Shown in pieces: positions 25,697 through 34,468 of a stretch of DNA of 64,000 nt (positions are counted from its first letter, which is position 1; every line of letters starts with the position of its first letter). The stretch is from Sphingomonas sp. Leaf339. Lineage in GTDB: Bacteria > Pseudomonadota > Alphaproteobacteria > Sphingomonadales > Sphingomonadaceae. The notes beneath the pieces were generated by a model, which was not told the DNA's origin, searched no databases, and was given only the letters and a program-made list of their open reading frames with translations. The translations under genes were made by a program, and so were the position numbers. Where the stretch lies: NCBI RefSeq assembly GCF_001426195.1, contig NZ_LMRS01000023.1:352044-416043 (forward strand). The letters are read 5' to 3'.

Positions 25697-26583
25697 GGTG
25701 CGGTCGGCCGATAAACGGGATGGACGGGATCGTCATGCGCCGCGAACAGGAAGCGGCGCGCGATCTCGCGATAGCCCGCATAGCGCCGCGATCCCGCCAG
25801 CGAAAAGCGATGGCGATGCGCACGGTGATAGGCGGGCAGCAGATACCAGGGCAGCAAGGGCCGCTCGTGATGCGCGACGTGCAGATTGTTGTTGAGGAAC
25901 AGCAGCGCCAGCGCTCCACGCGATTCGATGCTGGCCGCCCGGCCGGGGGTGGTCAGCTCGGCGCGATGTTCCGCATAGGACCGCAGCAGGGACAGTGCCG
26001 TGCCGGGATAGATGAACATCGCCAGATACTGGCCCCATCCCAGGCCGACATGGTCCAGCCACGCCAGGATCACCGCAACGCCCAGCAGATGCGGCGTCCA
26101 GTCCGCCGCCGCAGCACGAGGGTGGCGCCACGCGCGCCGTGCTTCGCCAACCAGAAAACGGGTGATGACGATCACCGGCCCGGCGATCATCTGCCCGATC
26201 AGCGTCGATTGCAGGCGTGCCACCTGGCGCAGGAACCCGCGATGGTCGCGCAGGTAGCGCGACTCGGGGTCTTGCAACGGATCGGTGATCGCGGGCGAGC
26301 CGTGATGCGCCAGATGCGACCGGCGATAGACGCGGTACGGCAGCCACAAGGACAGCGGCACCGATCCGATCGCGTCATCGATCCGCCGCCGGCCGGTGGG
26401 GTGGCCATGGATCACTTCATGTTGCAGCGATCCTTGCCATGCGACGATCCAGCCACCCGCCAGCATCAGTAGCGGCCAGGGAATCAGCGCATGACCGGCG
26501 GTCAGCGCGATCCAGCCGCCATAGACGATCACCGTCACCGCCAGCGTCGGCAGCTCCACGCCCTTGCCCTGTCGTCGATCCAT
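25693..26583 (-). CDS. Membrane fatty-acid-desaturase-family di-iron oxygenase
   Basis: The 296-residue protein has several membrane helices and the three histidine clusters of membrane di-iron desaturases and hydroxylases: HEVIHGH (near residue 55), HLAHH (near 90) and HVAHH (near 232). Members desaturate or hydroxylate acyl chains or small alkyl groups. The neighbouring PhnD-like and FAD proteins suggest a specialised metabolite rather than bulk lipid as substrate; that is inference. The start is supported by AAGGAG nine bases upstream. It is the first gene of a three-gene unit whose next gene overlaps by 4 bp. Confidence 0.88.
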   Translation of the reverse strand: MDRRQGKGVELPTLAVTVIVYGGWIALTAGHALIPWPLLMLAGGWIVAWQGSLQHEVIHGHPTGRRRIDDAIGSVPLSLWLPYRVYRRSHLAHHGSPAITDPLQDPESRYLRDHRGFLRQVARLQSTLIGQMIAGPVIVITRFLVGEARRAWRHPRAAAADWTPHLLGVAVILAWLDHVGLGWGQYLAMFIYPGTALSLLRSYAEHRAELTTPGRAASIESRGALALLFLNNNLHVAHHERPLLPWYLLPAYHRAHRHRFSLAGSRRYAGYREIARRFLFAAHDDPVHPVYRPTAP

Positions 26584-26685
26584 CGGCCACTCCTTCGTCA
26601 GGATGGCTTAATATCTACCGATCGAGTGGGAATTAAAGGGGCATTCGCTGGGGTGCCGTAAAGACGGGCTATGTCGCGTGGGGGT

Positions 26686-27279
26686 TCAGCGTCGGCCGGC
26701 CAGCGCCTCGGCCCGGCCGACCTCGTGTTCGACCACCTGATTGGTCAGCCGCAGGAACAATCGCTGTGCCTGTCGCCATGCCACCAACCCGGTATCGCGC
26801 TGGCGCTCGCGGTCGCTGACGACCAGCCGGCTGCCCCAGTCGGCGACGGTGTTCCGCACCATGCCGGTCGCCGATCCGCCCGGCTGGATCACCAGCGACG
26901 GGAAGGGCAGCCGCGTCTGTGGCGATTCGAACAGGCCGGCACGGTCGTGATCCTGTGCATCGGGCGTAAAGAGCACCGCGCCCGCGATCCGCGCCACGTA
27001 ATCGGCCGGCGACAGGCGTGCCCACCAGGCGCTGGCGGCACAGCCCAGCCCGTCCGCCACCAGCAACACCGCCCGGTCGGCACCGCGCACGATCTCGTCC
27101 AGCCGCGCCGCCCAGATGTTGCGATCGCCCGGTGAGGTGACGTCCAGCGGTAGGGTGTGCACGCCGCTCGCCGGCCAGCCGAACATGGTCTCCCATGCGG
27201 GCGCGGGCGTGTCCGCGCCGGTGCCGCCGCCAATAATGGTAACGATCGAAAAGCGATCCTGCCTAGCGAGTGCGATCAT
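26686..27279 (-). CDS. RBBP9/YdeN-like alpha/beta-hydrolase with altered nucleophile site
   Basis: The 197-residue protein matches the small RBBP9/YdeN serine-hydrolase family in size and layout (an opening strand SIVTIIGGG, W-A-x-R-L in the N-terminal third, PFPSLVIQ in the C-terminal half). The nucleophile elbow should read G-H-S-x-G but here is A75-D76-G77-L78-G79, so the catalytic serine is replaced by glycine. It may be inactive as a hydrolase or have a binding role. It carries AAGGAGACGA before the ATG, the same ribosome-binding sequence as the divergent serine acetyltransferase gene, and lies 102 bp upstream of the desaturase unit. Confidence 0.72.
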   Translation of the reverse strand: MIALARQDRFSIVTIIGGGTGADTPAPAWETMFGWPASGVHTLPLDVTSPGDRNIWAARLDEIVRGADRAVLLVADGLGCAASAWWARLSPADYVARIAGAVLFTPDAQDHDRAGLFESPQTRLPFPSLVIQPGGSATGMVRNTVADWGSRLVVSDRERQRDTGLVAWRQAQRLFLRLTNQVVEHEVGRAEALAGRR

Positions 27280-27411
27280 GCTCGTCTCCTTGAGGTCGAC
27301 AACGCATCAAACCCGAAACTGCGCAGCCTGCCCAGCCGAAAACGCCTGATCGAGGACTGGGCGCGTCGAACCGTCGCGCACAGCCGGGCTTTCGCCGCAG
27401 ACAGGTTTTCT

Positions 27412-27427
27412 TTCAATTCCTATTGAA
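27412..27427. promoter_or_regulatory. Perfect inverted repeat in the divergent control region
   Basis: TTCAAT-TCCT-ATTGAA is a perfect 6-4-6 palindrome in the 181-bp region between the RBBP9-like and serine acetyltransferase genes, 34 bp before the ATG of the latter. It is a likely operator for a dimeric regulator controlling one or both units; the regulator is not identified. Confidence 0.5.
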
Positions 27428-27460
27428 CAAGTAGGGTATTGTCGCAACAAGGAGACGAAG

Positions 27461-28504
27461 ATGCTGCCCGATCCGATTGCCCCCATCGACCATGCCGCGA
27501 CCGTCGCCGCGTGCCGCGTCGATCGGCCGGGCGCGCTGATCGCCATGCTCGGTTTCACCCAATCCCCCGCCGCCGGCTCGTCGATCTCCGACGTGGCGCG
27601 CGATCTGCTGGCGGCGCGGACCGACTGGCGGACGCGGCAGGGTGAGGGGCGCGACGTCGCCAGCTTCCCCTCCCGCGCCGCGCTGGAGCGAATCGTCGAG
27701 ACGCTGGCGGCGGCGCTGTATCCGCGACGGCTGGGCCATGTCCGGGGCGGCGGCACCGAGGAGGAGGCATTCGTCGTCGCCAAGCTGATCGGCGCCACGA
27801 CCGAACTGGAACGCGAGGTCGCCGCCGAACTGGGATATTGGCAGGCGGAAGCGCGCGGCAGTCGGTTCGACGCGGATCAGGCCGGCACGATCGTCCGTCT
27901 GTTCTCCGGCACGCTGGGCAAGGTGCGCCGCCTGATCGACAGCGATGTCGAGGCGGCGTTCCTGGGCGATCCGGCGGCCCGCAGCGTGGACGAGATCCTG
28001 GTCTGCTACCCCGGTGCCACCGCCAGCCTGCACCACCGGATCGCGCACGAACTGCACGGGCTGGGCGCGCCGATCGTGGCGCGGATCATCTCCGAGATCG
28101 CCAACGAGCGCACCGGCATCGACATCCATCCCGGCGCGACGATCGGCGCGGGCTTCTTCATCGATCACGGCACCGGCGTCGTCATCGGTGAAACGTCGAT
28201 CATCGGCGCACGGGTGCGGCTGTACCAGCATGTGACGCTGGGCGCGCGGACGCCGTTCGGCGAGCGGGCGCCGGGGCCGCACGAACGCTATGCCCGCCAT
28301 CCGATCATCGAGGACGACGTGGTGATCTATGCCGGCGCGACGATCCTGGGGCGGGTGACGATCGGCGCGGGGTCGACGATCGGCGGCAATGTCTGGCTGC
28401 TGGGCGACGTGCCGCCGCACAGCATCGTCGTGCAGCCGGAGGCACGCGTCGCCGCCGTGGCAGAGGCCAATGCCGTGCGCGACACCCTGCTGGGCGTGGA
28501 CTGA
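27461..28504 (+). CDS. Serine O-acetyltransferase (CysE/EpsC-like)
   Basis: The 347-residue enzyme has an N-terminal helical region and a C-terminal left-handed beta-helix acetyltransferase domain. The signatures are GIDIHPGATIGAGFFIDHGTG, VVIGETSIIGARVRLYQHV and the hexapeptide turns IYAGATILGRVTIGAGSTIGG. This is the long EpsC-like type. It would make O-acetylserine from serine and acetyl-CoA for cysteine or O-acetylserine-derived products. The start is supported by AAGGAGACGAAG just upstream. It overlaps closely with the PuuD-like gene (3 bp between stop and start) and diverges from the hydrolase/desaturase unit. Confidence 0.9.
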   Translation: MLPDPIAPIDHAATVAACRVDRPGALIAMLGFTQSPAAGSSISDVARDLLAARTDWRTRQGEGRDVASFPSRAALERIVETLAAALYPRRLGHVRGGGTEEEAFVVAKLIGATTELEREVAAELGYWQAEARGSRFDADQAGTIVRLFSGTLGKVRRLIDSDVEAAFLGDPAARSVDEILVCYPGATASLHHRIAHELHGLGAPIVARIISEIANERTGIDIHPGATIGAGFFIDHGTGVVIGETSIIGARVRLYQHVTLGARTPFGERAPGPHERYARHPIIEDDVVIYAGATILGRVTIGAGSTIGGNVWLLGDVPPHSIVVQPEARVAAVAEANAVRDTLLGVD

Positions 28505-28507
28505 GCG

Positions 28508-29257
28508 ATGGGCAGCGTTCCGCGCAAGCCGGTGATCGGCGTCCTGTGCTGCAACGAAGTGGTCGACCGGCCGGTGCAGGTCGTCGCCAGCCGCTTCGTC
28601 GCACCGCTGACCACGCTGTCGGACGCGACCGTGCTGCTGGTGCCGGCGCTGGCCAGGATCACCGATGCGACGCAGATGGCCGGCATCCTCGACGGCCTGT
28701 TGCTGACCGGATCGCGGTCGCACGTCGCCCCCACCCGTTATGGCAGCGACGCCGTCGCGGGGCCGCTGGACGAACAGCGGGACGAGGTGGCGCTGGCGCT
28801 GGCCGGCCGGATGATCGAGGTCGGCAAGCCGGTGTTCGGCATCTGTCGCGGGATGCAGGAGATCAACGTGCTGTTCGGCGGCACGCTGGCGATGGATCGC
28901 GGCGGCAGCCATCATCTGGCGGACGACCATGCCGAGCCAGACGATGCGTACGAGGCGCTGTTCGCGCATCGCCACGATGTCGAACTGACCCATGGCGGCC
29001 GGTTGGCCGGGGCGACGGGCGCGCGGCAATTGTCGGTGAACTCGGTGCATCATCAGGGCGTCGACCGGCTCGGCCATGGCCTGTCCGTCGAGGCGGTGGC
29101 GACCGGCGACGGGCTGGTCGAGGCGATCTGGGCGCGCCCGTGCGGCGCCGACGTGCTCGCGGTGCAGTGGCATCCCGAATGGAATGCCGAACGCTGCGCC
29201 GGCAGCCGCGCCTTCTTCGCCATGGTCGGCGCGTCGCTACGCGGCGTCGCGCACTGA
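28508..29257 (+). CDS. PuuD-like gamma-glutamyl hydrolase (class I glutamine amidotransferase family)
   Basis: The 249-residue protein is of the peptidase C26 family. The catalytic triad is complete: C113 in FGICRGMQ, H222 and E224 in VQWHPEWN. The oxyanion region GLLLTGSRSHVAP is also present. PuuD itself hydrolyses gamma-glutamyl-GABA; relatives hydrolyse other gamma-glutamyl conjugates. Immediate linkage to a serine acetyltransferase (3 bp) suggests that it releases a product from a gamma-glutamyl-protected intermediate or salvages gamma-glutamyl peptides; this is inference. Confidence 0.88.
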   Translation: MGSVPRKPVIGVLCCNEVVDRPVQVVASRFVAPLTTLSDATVLLVPALARITDATQMAGILDGLLLTGSRSHVAPTRYGSDAVAGPLDEQRDEVALALAGRMIEVGKPVFGICRGMQEINVLFGGTLAMDRGGSHHLADDHAEPDDAYEALFAHRHDVELTHGGRLAGATGARQLSVNSVHHQGVDRLGHGLSVEAVATGDGLVEAIWARPCGADVLAVQWHPEWNAERCAGSRAFFAMVGASLRGVAH

Positions 29258-29297
29258 CGATGGCGCATCACCGGGTTCAACACGAAAGGGACTATTC

Positions 29298-29555
29298 ATG
29301 AACAAGATCATCGCCGCCTCGATACTGGTCGCCGCCGCCTCGCTCGGCGCCTGCTCGCCGTCCGACAGCGGCGCGAACAGCGCGGCGGCCAGCGACCTGT
29401 CGCTGAACAGCACCGATATCCCGGCCGAGGGTAATGCCGGGGCATATGACGGCGAATTCGGCAACGGCGCGACCGGCCTCGACAACGCCGTGGGCCTCGA
29501 CAACAAAGCCGCCCCGATCGGCAACGCCGCCGAGGCACCGGGCAACGGCCTTTAA
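29298..29555 (+). CDS. Small lipoprotein, unknown function
   Basis: The 85-residue precursor has a lipoprotein signal with lipobox LGAC (cysteine at residue 19). The mature part is low in complexity, rich in Asn, Gly, Ala and Asp, with near-repeats such as GLDNAVGLDNKAA. AAAGGG precedes the ATG. It lies 40 bp after the PuuD-like gene and may share its transcript. No function was recognised; similar low-complexity lipoproteins are frequent in sphingomonads. Confidence 0.7.
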   Translation: MNKIIAASILVAAASLGACSPSDSGANSAAASDLSLNSTDIPAEGNAGAYDGEFGNGATGLDNAVGLDNKAAPIGNAAEAPGNGL

Positions 29556-29624
29556 TTCAGTTTACCGCCGCTGACGGCGGCGGTCACGGAACGCGCCAGG
29601 TGTAAGCTCCCTAGGCGTCAAACT

Positions 29625-29651
29625 CGGCCCGGCAGCCTCGCTGCCGGGCCG
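29625..29651. terminator. Hairpin between convergent lipoprotein and halogenase genes
   Basis: A perfect 11-bp stem (CGGCCCGGCAG/CTGCCGGGCCG) with a 5-nt loop directly abuts the halogenase stop. T-tracts are weak on both sides, so it may be a bidirectional or processing hairpin. Confidence 0.5.
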
Positions 29652-31166
29652 CTATGTGTCGGCGGCGTGGCGCGCCAGAAAGGCGGCGTGCGGTTCGGCA
29701 TGGGCCAGCGTGCCGGCGATCGCCTCCCGCATCCGTGCAAAGGTGCCGCGCAGTGCCCCGGTGTCGAACCGGTCGGCGAGCGGGCTATGCCGGGGGGGCA
29801 AGTCGCCGAAGCCGGCATACATGCTGAGCCAGCTGGCGTCCTGAAACGACTCCCATTCATACCGGACGAACTCGCCGCCGCTGCGCCAGGCGTCGAGCTT
29901 GCGTTGCAGCGTCTCGGGCAGGGCAACCGAGCGGCGTTCGTCCCAGAAGCGTTCGCCGGTCCGCCCGTTCGCCTGATAATGCAGGAACAGGAAGTCGCGC
30001 ACCCGCTCGAACTCCAGCGTCGATTGCCGGTTGTACGTGGCGGCAAGGCGCGGATCGACATCGCGATCGGGGAACAGCGCGACGAGCCGTTCCAGCCCCG
30101 ACTGGATCAGCGTGATGCTGGTCGATTCCAACGGTTCGAGGAACCCCGACGATAGGCCGATGCCCACGACGTTGCGATCCCAGAAGCGGTCGCGGTGACC
30201 GGCGGTGAAGCGCAGCCGGTTGGGTTCGGCCAGCGCCTCGCCCTCCAGATTGGCGCGCAGGATATGTTCCGCCTCGTCGTCGCTCATGTGGTCGGACGAA
30301 TAGATATGGCCGTTGCCGACGCGCTGTTGAAGCGGGATGTGCCATTGCCAGCCGGCGGGCCGGGCGGTGGCGGTGGTGAAGGGGCGCGGCGCGGCGGCGG
30401 CGCGGCAAGGCAGGGCGATGGCGCGGTCGCACGGCAGCCAGTGGCGCCAGTCGATATAGGGGACGCCCAGCGCCTCGCCCAGCAACAGGCTGCGGAACCC
30501 GGAACAGTCGATCCACAGATCGCCCTCGACCCGGCGGTCGCCCTCCAGATGCACGGCGGTGACGCGGCCGTCCTCGCCGTCGCGCTCGACCCGGTCGATG
30601 CGGCCGTCGATATGCGTCACGCGGTTGGCGATCGACAGGCGACGCAGCATCGCGGCGAACTTCGACGCATCGAAATGCACCGCGAAGTTGAACACGCCGA
30701 GATCGTTCGCCGGGCGGTCCGGCGGCGGCAGGAACAGGCCCTGCTCGGCCAGCTGGGTGGCGAGGCAGTAATCGCCGATCGGCAGGTCGTCGCCCGCCGC
30801 CTTCAGCTTCAGCCAATATTGGTGGAACGCGACGCCGCGTGCGGGCACGCCGTATAGGCCGAAGGGATGGAAGAACGCCTTGTCGGGCGCCACCCAGCCA
30901 TCGAAGCGGATGCCGTATTTGATCGTGCCGCTGGTTTCGCGCAGCACCTCCGGCTCGCCCAGTTCGACGGCGGCCAGGAAGTCGCGGATCGCCGGCACCG
31001 TGGCCTCACCGACGCCGACGGTGCCGATCGCCGCGCTGTCGATGACGGTGATCGCAATCGGCAGATGCGCCAGCATCCGCGCCAGATACGCCGCCGACAT
31101 CCAGCCGGCGGTGCCGCCTCCGACGATGACGATGGAACGGATCGCGCGATCGGGTTGCTGGTTCAT
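29652..31166 (-). CDS. Flavin-dependent tryptophan-halogenase family protein
   Basis: The 504-residue protein carries all hallmarks of flavin-dependent halogenases: the FAD loop GGGTAGW (residues 16-22), VGVGEATVP, a catalytic-type lysine K83 in TIKYGIRF, the signature GWQWHIPL (272-279) and E347 in LEPLEST, matching the essential glutamate of PrnA-type enzymes. Such enzymes use FADH2, oxygen and halide to halogenate indole-like substrates. It is downstream of and on the same strand as a TonB receptor (about 190 bp gap with a terminator between), the usual genomic setting in Caulobacter and sphingomonads. No flavin reductase is adjacent. The native substrate is unknown. Confidence 0.92.
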   Translation of the reverse strand: MNQQPDRAIRSIVIVGGGTAGWMSAAYLARMLAHLPIAITVIDSAAIGTVGVGEATVPAIRDFLAAVELGEPEVLRETSGTIKYGIRFDGWVAPDKAFFHPFGLYGVPARGVAFHQYWLKLKAAGDDLPIGDYCLATQLAEQGLFLPPPDRPANDLGVFNFAVHFDASKFAAMLRRLSIANRVTHIDGRIDRVERDGEDGRVTAVHLEGDRRVEGDLWIDCSGFRSLLLGEALGVPYIDWRHWLPCDRAIALPCRAAAAPRPFTTATARPAGWQWHIPLQQRVGNGHIYSSDHMSDDEAEHILRANLEGEALAEPNRLRFTAGHRDRFWDRNVVGIGLSSGFLEPLESTSITLIQSGLERLVALFPDRDVDPRLAATYNRQSTLEFERVRDFLFLHYQANGRTGERFWDERRSVALPETLQRKLDAWRSGGEFVRYEWESFQDASWLSMYAGFGDLPPRHSPLADRFDTGALRGTFARMREAIAGTLAHAEPHAAFLARHAADT

Positions 31167-31222
31167 GCTGGCACCTCTTCCATCGTTACGTGGCGGAGGG
31201 AACCCTTGGCCCCACCAATGCC

Positions 31223-31241
31223 TCCCCGGCCTCCGCCGGAG
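31223..31241. repeat. GC-rich hairpin of the CCCCGGC...GCCGG type
   Basis: A CCGGC-CTCC-GCCGG core lies between the halogenase and TonB receptor genes, with outer complementary arms CCAAT and ATTGG. It resembles hairpins at 37366-37396 and 41568-41589. Confidence 0.4.
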
Positions 31242-31297
31242 AAGCAGATTGGCTGGCCCGGGCTTCCATCGGATCGTTTCTGATGTGCCTCGCCCCG

Positions 31298-31336
31298 AAA
31301 AAGAACCGCCGCCGACCCGGTGGGGACGACGGCGGC
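31298..31336 (-). terminator. Intrinsic terminator of the TonB receptor gene
   Basis: A GCCGCCG/CGGCGGC stem (31308-31314 and 31330-31336) lies 24 bp after the receptor stop and is followed on the minus strand by TTCTTTTT. Confidence 0.65.
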
Positions 31337-31360
31337 AGGCTTGGGGTATTTCTTCAGCCG

Positions 31361-34300
31361 TTACAGCTTCACGCGGATGCCGGCGATGAAGCGGCGCTCA
31401 TAGATGTTCTCGTTGAACACCTGATCGGTGAAGGTCAGGTAATAACGCTCGGTCTCGGCGGTCAGGTTCGATGCCTGGCCGTACAGCGTCACGTTCGGCG
31501 TCACATCATAGGCGATCGACGCATCGAGATAGCTGGTCGGCTTCTGATACTGGGCCAGGCCGGTGATGCCGCCGTAATCCGACGACACCAGCCGCTTCGA
31601 GCGGTAGTTGTAAGCGACGCGCGTCTGCAATCCGTACTGCTCGTACCACAGGGCGGCGTTCGCCTGGTGCTTCGAGTTATCCTGGAACGGCTGCTGCTTG
31701 CCGGCCAGATCGGTCAGGCCGGCATCGCCCAGCGACAGCGTGTAGTTGGCATCGACGCCGAAGCCGCCGAAGAACCCGTTCACGCCATAATCGGCCAGTG
31801 CCTGCCGGGCGGAGACTTCCGCACCCTTCAGCGAACCACCCTCGCCCTGCACCACGGTGCTGACCGGGATCGTGCGGCGGACGACGCCGTCATTGTCCGG
31901 AATGTCGCTGCGGAACACGGTGGCGTTGGCGATGAAGCTGTCCACCTTGATGTAGAACACGCCCGCCGCGATCAGGCTGGACCGGCCCGTGTAATATTCG
32001 ACGCTCGCCTCGACATTGTCCGCGCGCCACGGGTTCAGGTTCGGGTTGCCGCGGCTGTTGGCGCTCTGCGCCTCGAACCGCGCCGGGTTGATCGTGGTGT
32101 TGATCGCATAGTTGACGTTCAGACCCCCGCCCCACTGCAGGAAGTCGAGCAGCGTCATCGTCTTGGCAAAGGCGGCACGCGCACGCAGCTTGTCCGTGAT
32201 GTCCAGCGTCAGGTTGAACGCCGGCAGGAAGTCGGTGAAGTCGCGCTTGGTGTACACGTCGCCGGCATCGACACCGGACACGCCGTACGGCTGCGGCGCA
32301 CCGACCACGTTCTGGCGGACGGTGAAGCGCGTGTTGACGACGCGCAGACCGCCATTGACGCTGAACGGCAGCCCGAACACCTCACCCTTGCCATCGACCT
32401 GCGCGTAACCGGAGATCTGCTTCAGGTTCAGGCTGAACGAATCGGCCGGGTTCACATTGTTGACGCTGCCCGGATAGAATTCGTTCTGCAGCGCTTCCGA
32501 ATTGTCGATCGCCTTGGGATCGAAGACATAGATCGACGGCGCACCGCTGGCGGGCAGCGACACCTTCTTCAGGCGATCTGCGAAGATCGGATCGTTGGCC
32601 AGCCGGGTCAGCCCGGCGGTGTAGGCGTTGCCCGAGGAATCGAGCACGCTGCACGACCGGTCGTTCAGGTTGACGTCAAACGCCTTCCACTTGACCAGGC
32701 AACCCGCTGCCGGGTTCTGGGCGTTGTCAGTGTTGCCGGCATAGAAGGGCGACACCCGCTCGAACGTGAACTGGTCGACGCTGCGCTGGCCGTAACGGCC
32801 ACCGATCTTCAGGCCGAACTGCTCGCTGGGCTTCCACTCGGCATCGCCGCGCACCGCCCAGATATCGCCGTCCTGATAGACGTTGTTTTCCGACGAGATC
32901 GTCTTCAGGCCATAGCGCGACGGGTCCTGCACCTGGTTCAGAAACGCCTGCGGGAAAGTGAAGACGGGGGCGCCGCTCGAATAGTCGACCGTCGCCTTCT
33001 GGCTATAGATTTGATAACCGGTCGGATTGAACTGGCGGTCGCCGCCGATCGCGGCGGGGTAGTTGCCGATGCCGTTATATGCCCACTGCTTGCCGTTGGT
33101 CAGGCTGTACTGGACATATCCCTGATCCGACTTGCGGCTGGCCTTGCCATAGATGCCGCGCACGGTGGCCTTCAGCGTGCTGCCGTTGTTCCAGTCGAGC
33201 TGCGCGTTGTAGTTCTGCGATTCCGACTTCACGCGGAACGTCTCGGCATAGCTGTCGAAGTTCGGCATGTCGTAGGTGTAGGTCTGGACCGTGTTCAGGT
33301 GCAGGCCGTTGACGATCGCGCCGGTGTCGCGCGAATTGGTCGGCAGAAAGGGTGACGACTGCCAGTCGACCGCCTGGAACTGGAAACCGGCGGTGCGGTC
33401 ATACTGCGTCTGGCGGGTGTAGAAGCCATCGGCGGTCAGCGTCAGCTGGTCGTTGATCTGGAACTGCAGCGACGCATTGGCGCCGAAGCGTTCGCGGCTG
33501 GTGATCTTGTTCCATGCGGTGTGCGACTGCGGCGTGATGAACGCGTCGTTCGCATCGCCGTCGCCGTTGACGTCGTAACCCTGCAGGACGCCCGCCGCAT
33601 TGCGGATCGGCGTGCCGCGGCTGATGCCGTTATTGCCGACCGCGAAGTCGCCGCGGTTGGCCGGCGTGATCGATCCGTCTGCGTTCTGGAAGGCATCGCT
33701 ACCCCGCTCGGTGCGGAGCGTGACGCCGTAATCCTGAATGCCACGGAAACTGTTGCTGAGGTTCAGGTCGCTGTACGCAGCCGACACCAGGATGCCGAGC
33801 CGACCGGAGTTGTACGACACGAGGCCGTTGACCGACGGATCATACTTCTTCGTGCGGTCGCCATACTGACCCTCGGCGGCGGCGGCCAGCGTCAGTCCGC
33901 GCTTCAGGTCGAACGGACGGCGCGTCAGCAGGTCGACGGTGCCCGACAGGCCCGCCTGTTGCAGCGACGCGGTCGGCGACTTGAACACCGTCGCGCCGGA
34001 AAACAGCTGCGAGGGGATATCGGTGAAGTTTGGCTGCACCGTCGTGACCGAATTGGCGCCCAGGAACTGCTCGCCGTTCATCAGCGTCGTCACCTGCGGC
34101 AGGCCGCGGATGTTGATCGCGCCGCCTTCGCCCGCCTCGCGGCGGATCTGCACGCCGGGGATGCGCTGGAGCGAATCAGAGATGGTGACGTCGGGCAGCT
34201 TGCCGATGTCCTGCGCGCTGATCGCCTCGACGATGCTGTCGGCGTTGCGCTTCACCTCGATCGCGCGCGCCTGCGACGCGCGGATACCGGTGACGACGAT

Positions 34301-34468
34301 ATCGCCCTCGTCGGCGGGCGCATCGGCGGTGGCGGGCACGTCCTGCTGCGCGGCGGGGATGTCCTGACCCGGTACGGCGGCGTTCTGGGCGAATGCCTGG
34401 GCCGGGACCATCGCGATCACCGACGCGGCGGTGAACAGCGCCACGCGGGCGCTCAGCTTTTCAGTCAT
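31361..34468 (-). CDS. TonB-dependent receptor
   Basis: The 1035-residue outer-membrane receptor has a signal peptide (IAMVPAQAFAQ), a plug domain (IVVTGIRASQARAIEVKRNAD starting near residue 56, then DIGKLPDVTISDSLQRIPG and IRGLPQVTTLMNGEQ), and a long beta-barrel ending in an aromatic-rich strand and terminal IRVKL. The Caulobacter-type plug (ADSIVEAISAQDIGKLPD) is typical of carbohydrate- or complex-nutrient receptors in these bacteria. The start has GGGAGAGG upstream. The receptor precedes the halogenase on the same strand, suggesting a shared substrate; the substrate cannot be read from sequence. Confidence 0.95.
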   Translation of the reverse strand: MTEKLSARVALFTAASVIAMVPAQAFAQNAAVPGQDIPAAQQDVPATADAPADEGDIVVTGIRASQARAIEVKRNADSIVEAISAQDIGKLPDVTISDSLQRIPGVQIRREAGEGGAINIRGLPQVTTLMNGEQFLGANSVTTVQPNFTDIPSQLFSGATVFKSPTASLQQAGLSGTVDLLTRRPFDLKRGLTLAAAAEGQYGDRTKKYDPSVNGLVSYNSGRLGILVSAAYSDLNLSNSFRGIQDYGVTLRTERGSDAFQNADGSITPANRGDFAVGNNGISRGTPIRNAAGVLQGYDVNGDGDANDAFITPQSHTAWNKITSRERFGANASLQFQINDQLTLTADGFYTRQTQYDRTAGFQFQAVDWQSSPFLPTNSRDTGAIVNGLHLNTVQTYTYDMPNFDSYAETFRVKSESQNYNAQLDWNNGSTLKATVRGIYGKASRKSDQGYVQYSLTNGKQWAYNGIGNYPAAIGGDRQFNPTGYQIYSQKATVDYSSGAPVFTFPQAFLNQVQDPSRYGLKTISSENNVYQDGDIWAVRGDAEWKPSEQFGLKIGGRYGQRSVDQFTFERVSPFYAGNTDNAQNPAAGCLVKWKAFDVNLNDRSCSVLDSSGNAYTAGLTRLANDPIFADRLKKVSLPASGAPSIYVFDPKAIDNSEALQNEFYPGSVNNVNPADSFSLNLKQISGYAQVDGKGEVFGLPFSVNGGLRVVNTRFTVRQNVVGAPQPYGVSGVDAGDVYTKRDFTDFLPAFNLTLDITDKLRARAAFAKTMTLLDFLQWGGGLNVNYAINTTINPARFEAQSANSRGNPNLNPWRADNVEASVEYYTGRSSLIAAGVFYIKVDSFIANATVFRSDIPDNDGVVRRTIPVSTVVQGEGGSLKGAEVSARQALADYGVNGFFGGFGVDANYTLSLGDAGLTDLAGKQQPFQDNSKHQANAALWYEQYGLQTRVAYNYRSKRLVSSDYGGITGLAQYQKPTSYLDASIAYDVTPNVTLYGQASNLTAETERYYLTFTDQVFNENIYERRFIAGIRVKL

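Noticed and set aside
27413..29173. 586-residue minus-strand frame opposite the serine acetyltransferase and PuuD-like genes
   Set aside because: Both plus-strand genes have complete catalytic motifs; the antisense frame has none.
31190..33355. 721-residue open frame opposite the TonB receptor
   Set aside because: The composition is typical of a GC-rich antisense frame, and it has no domain or signal.
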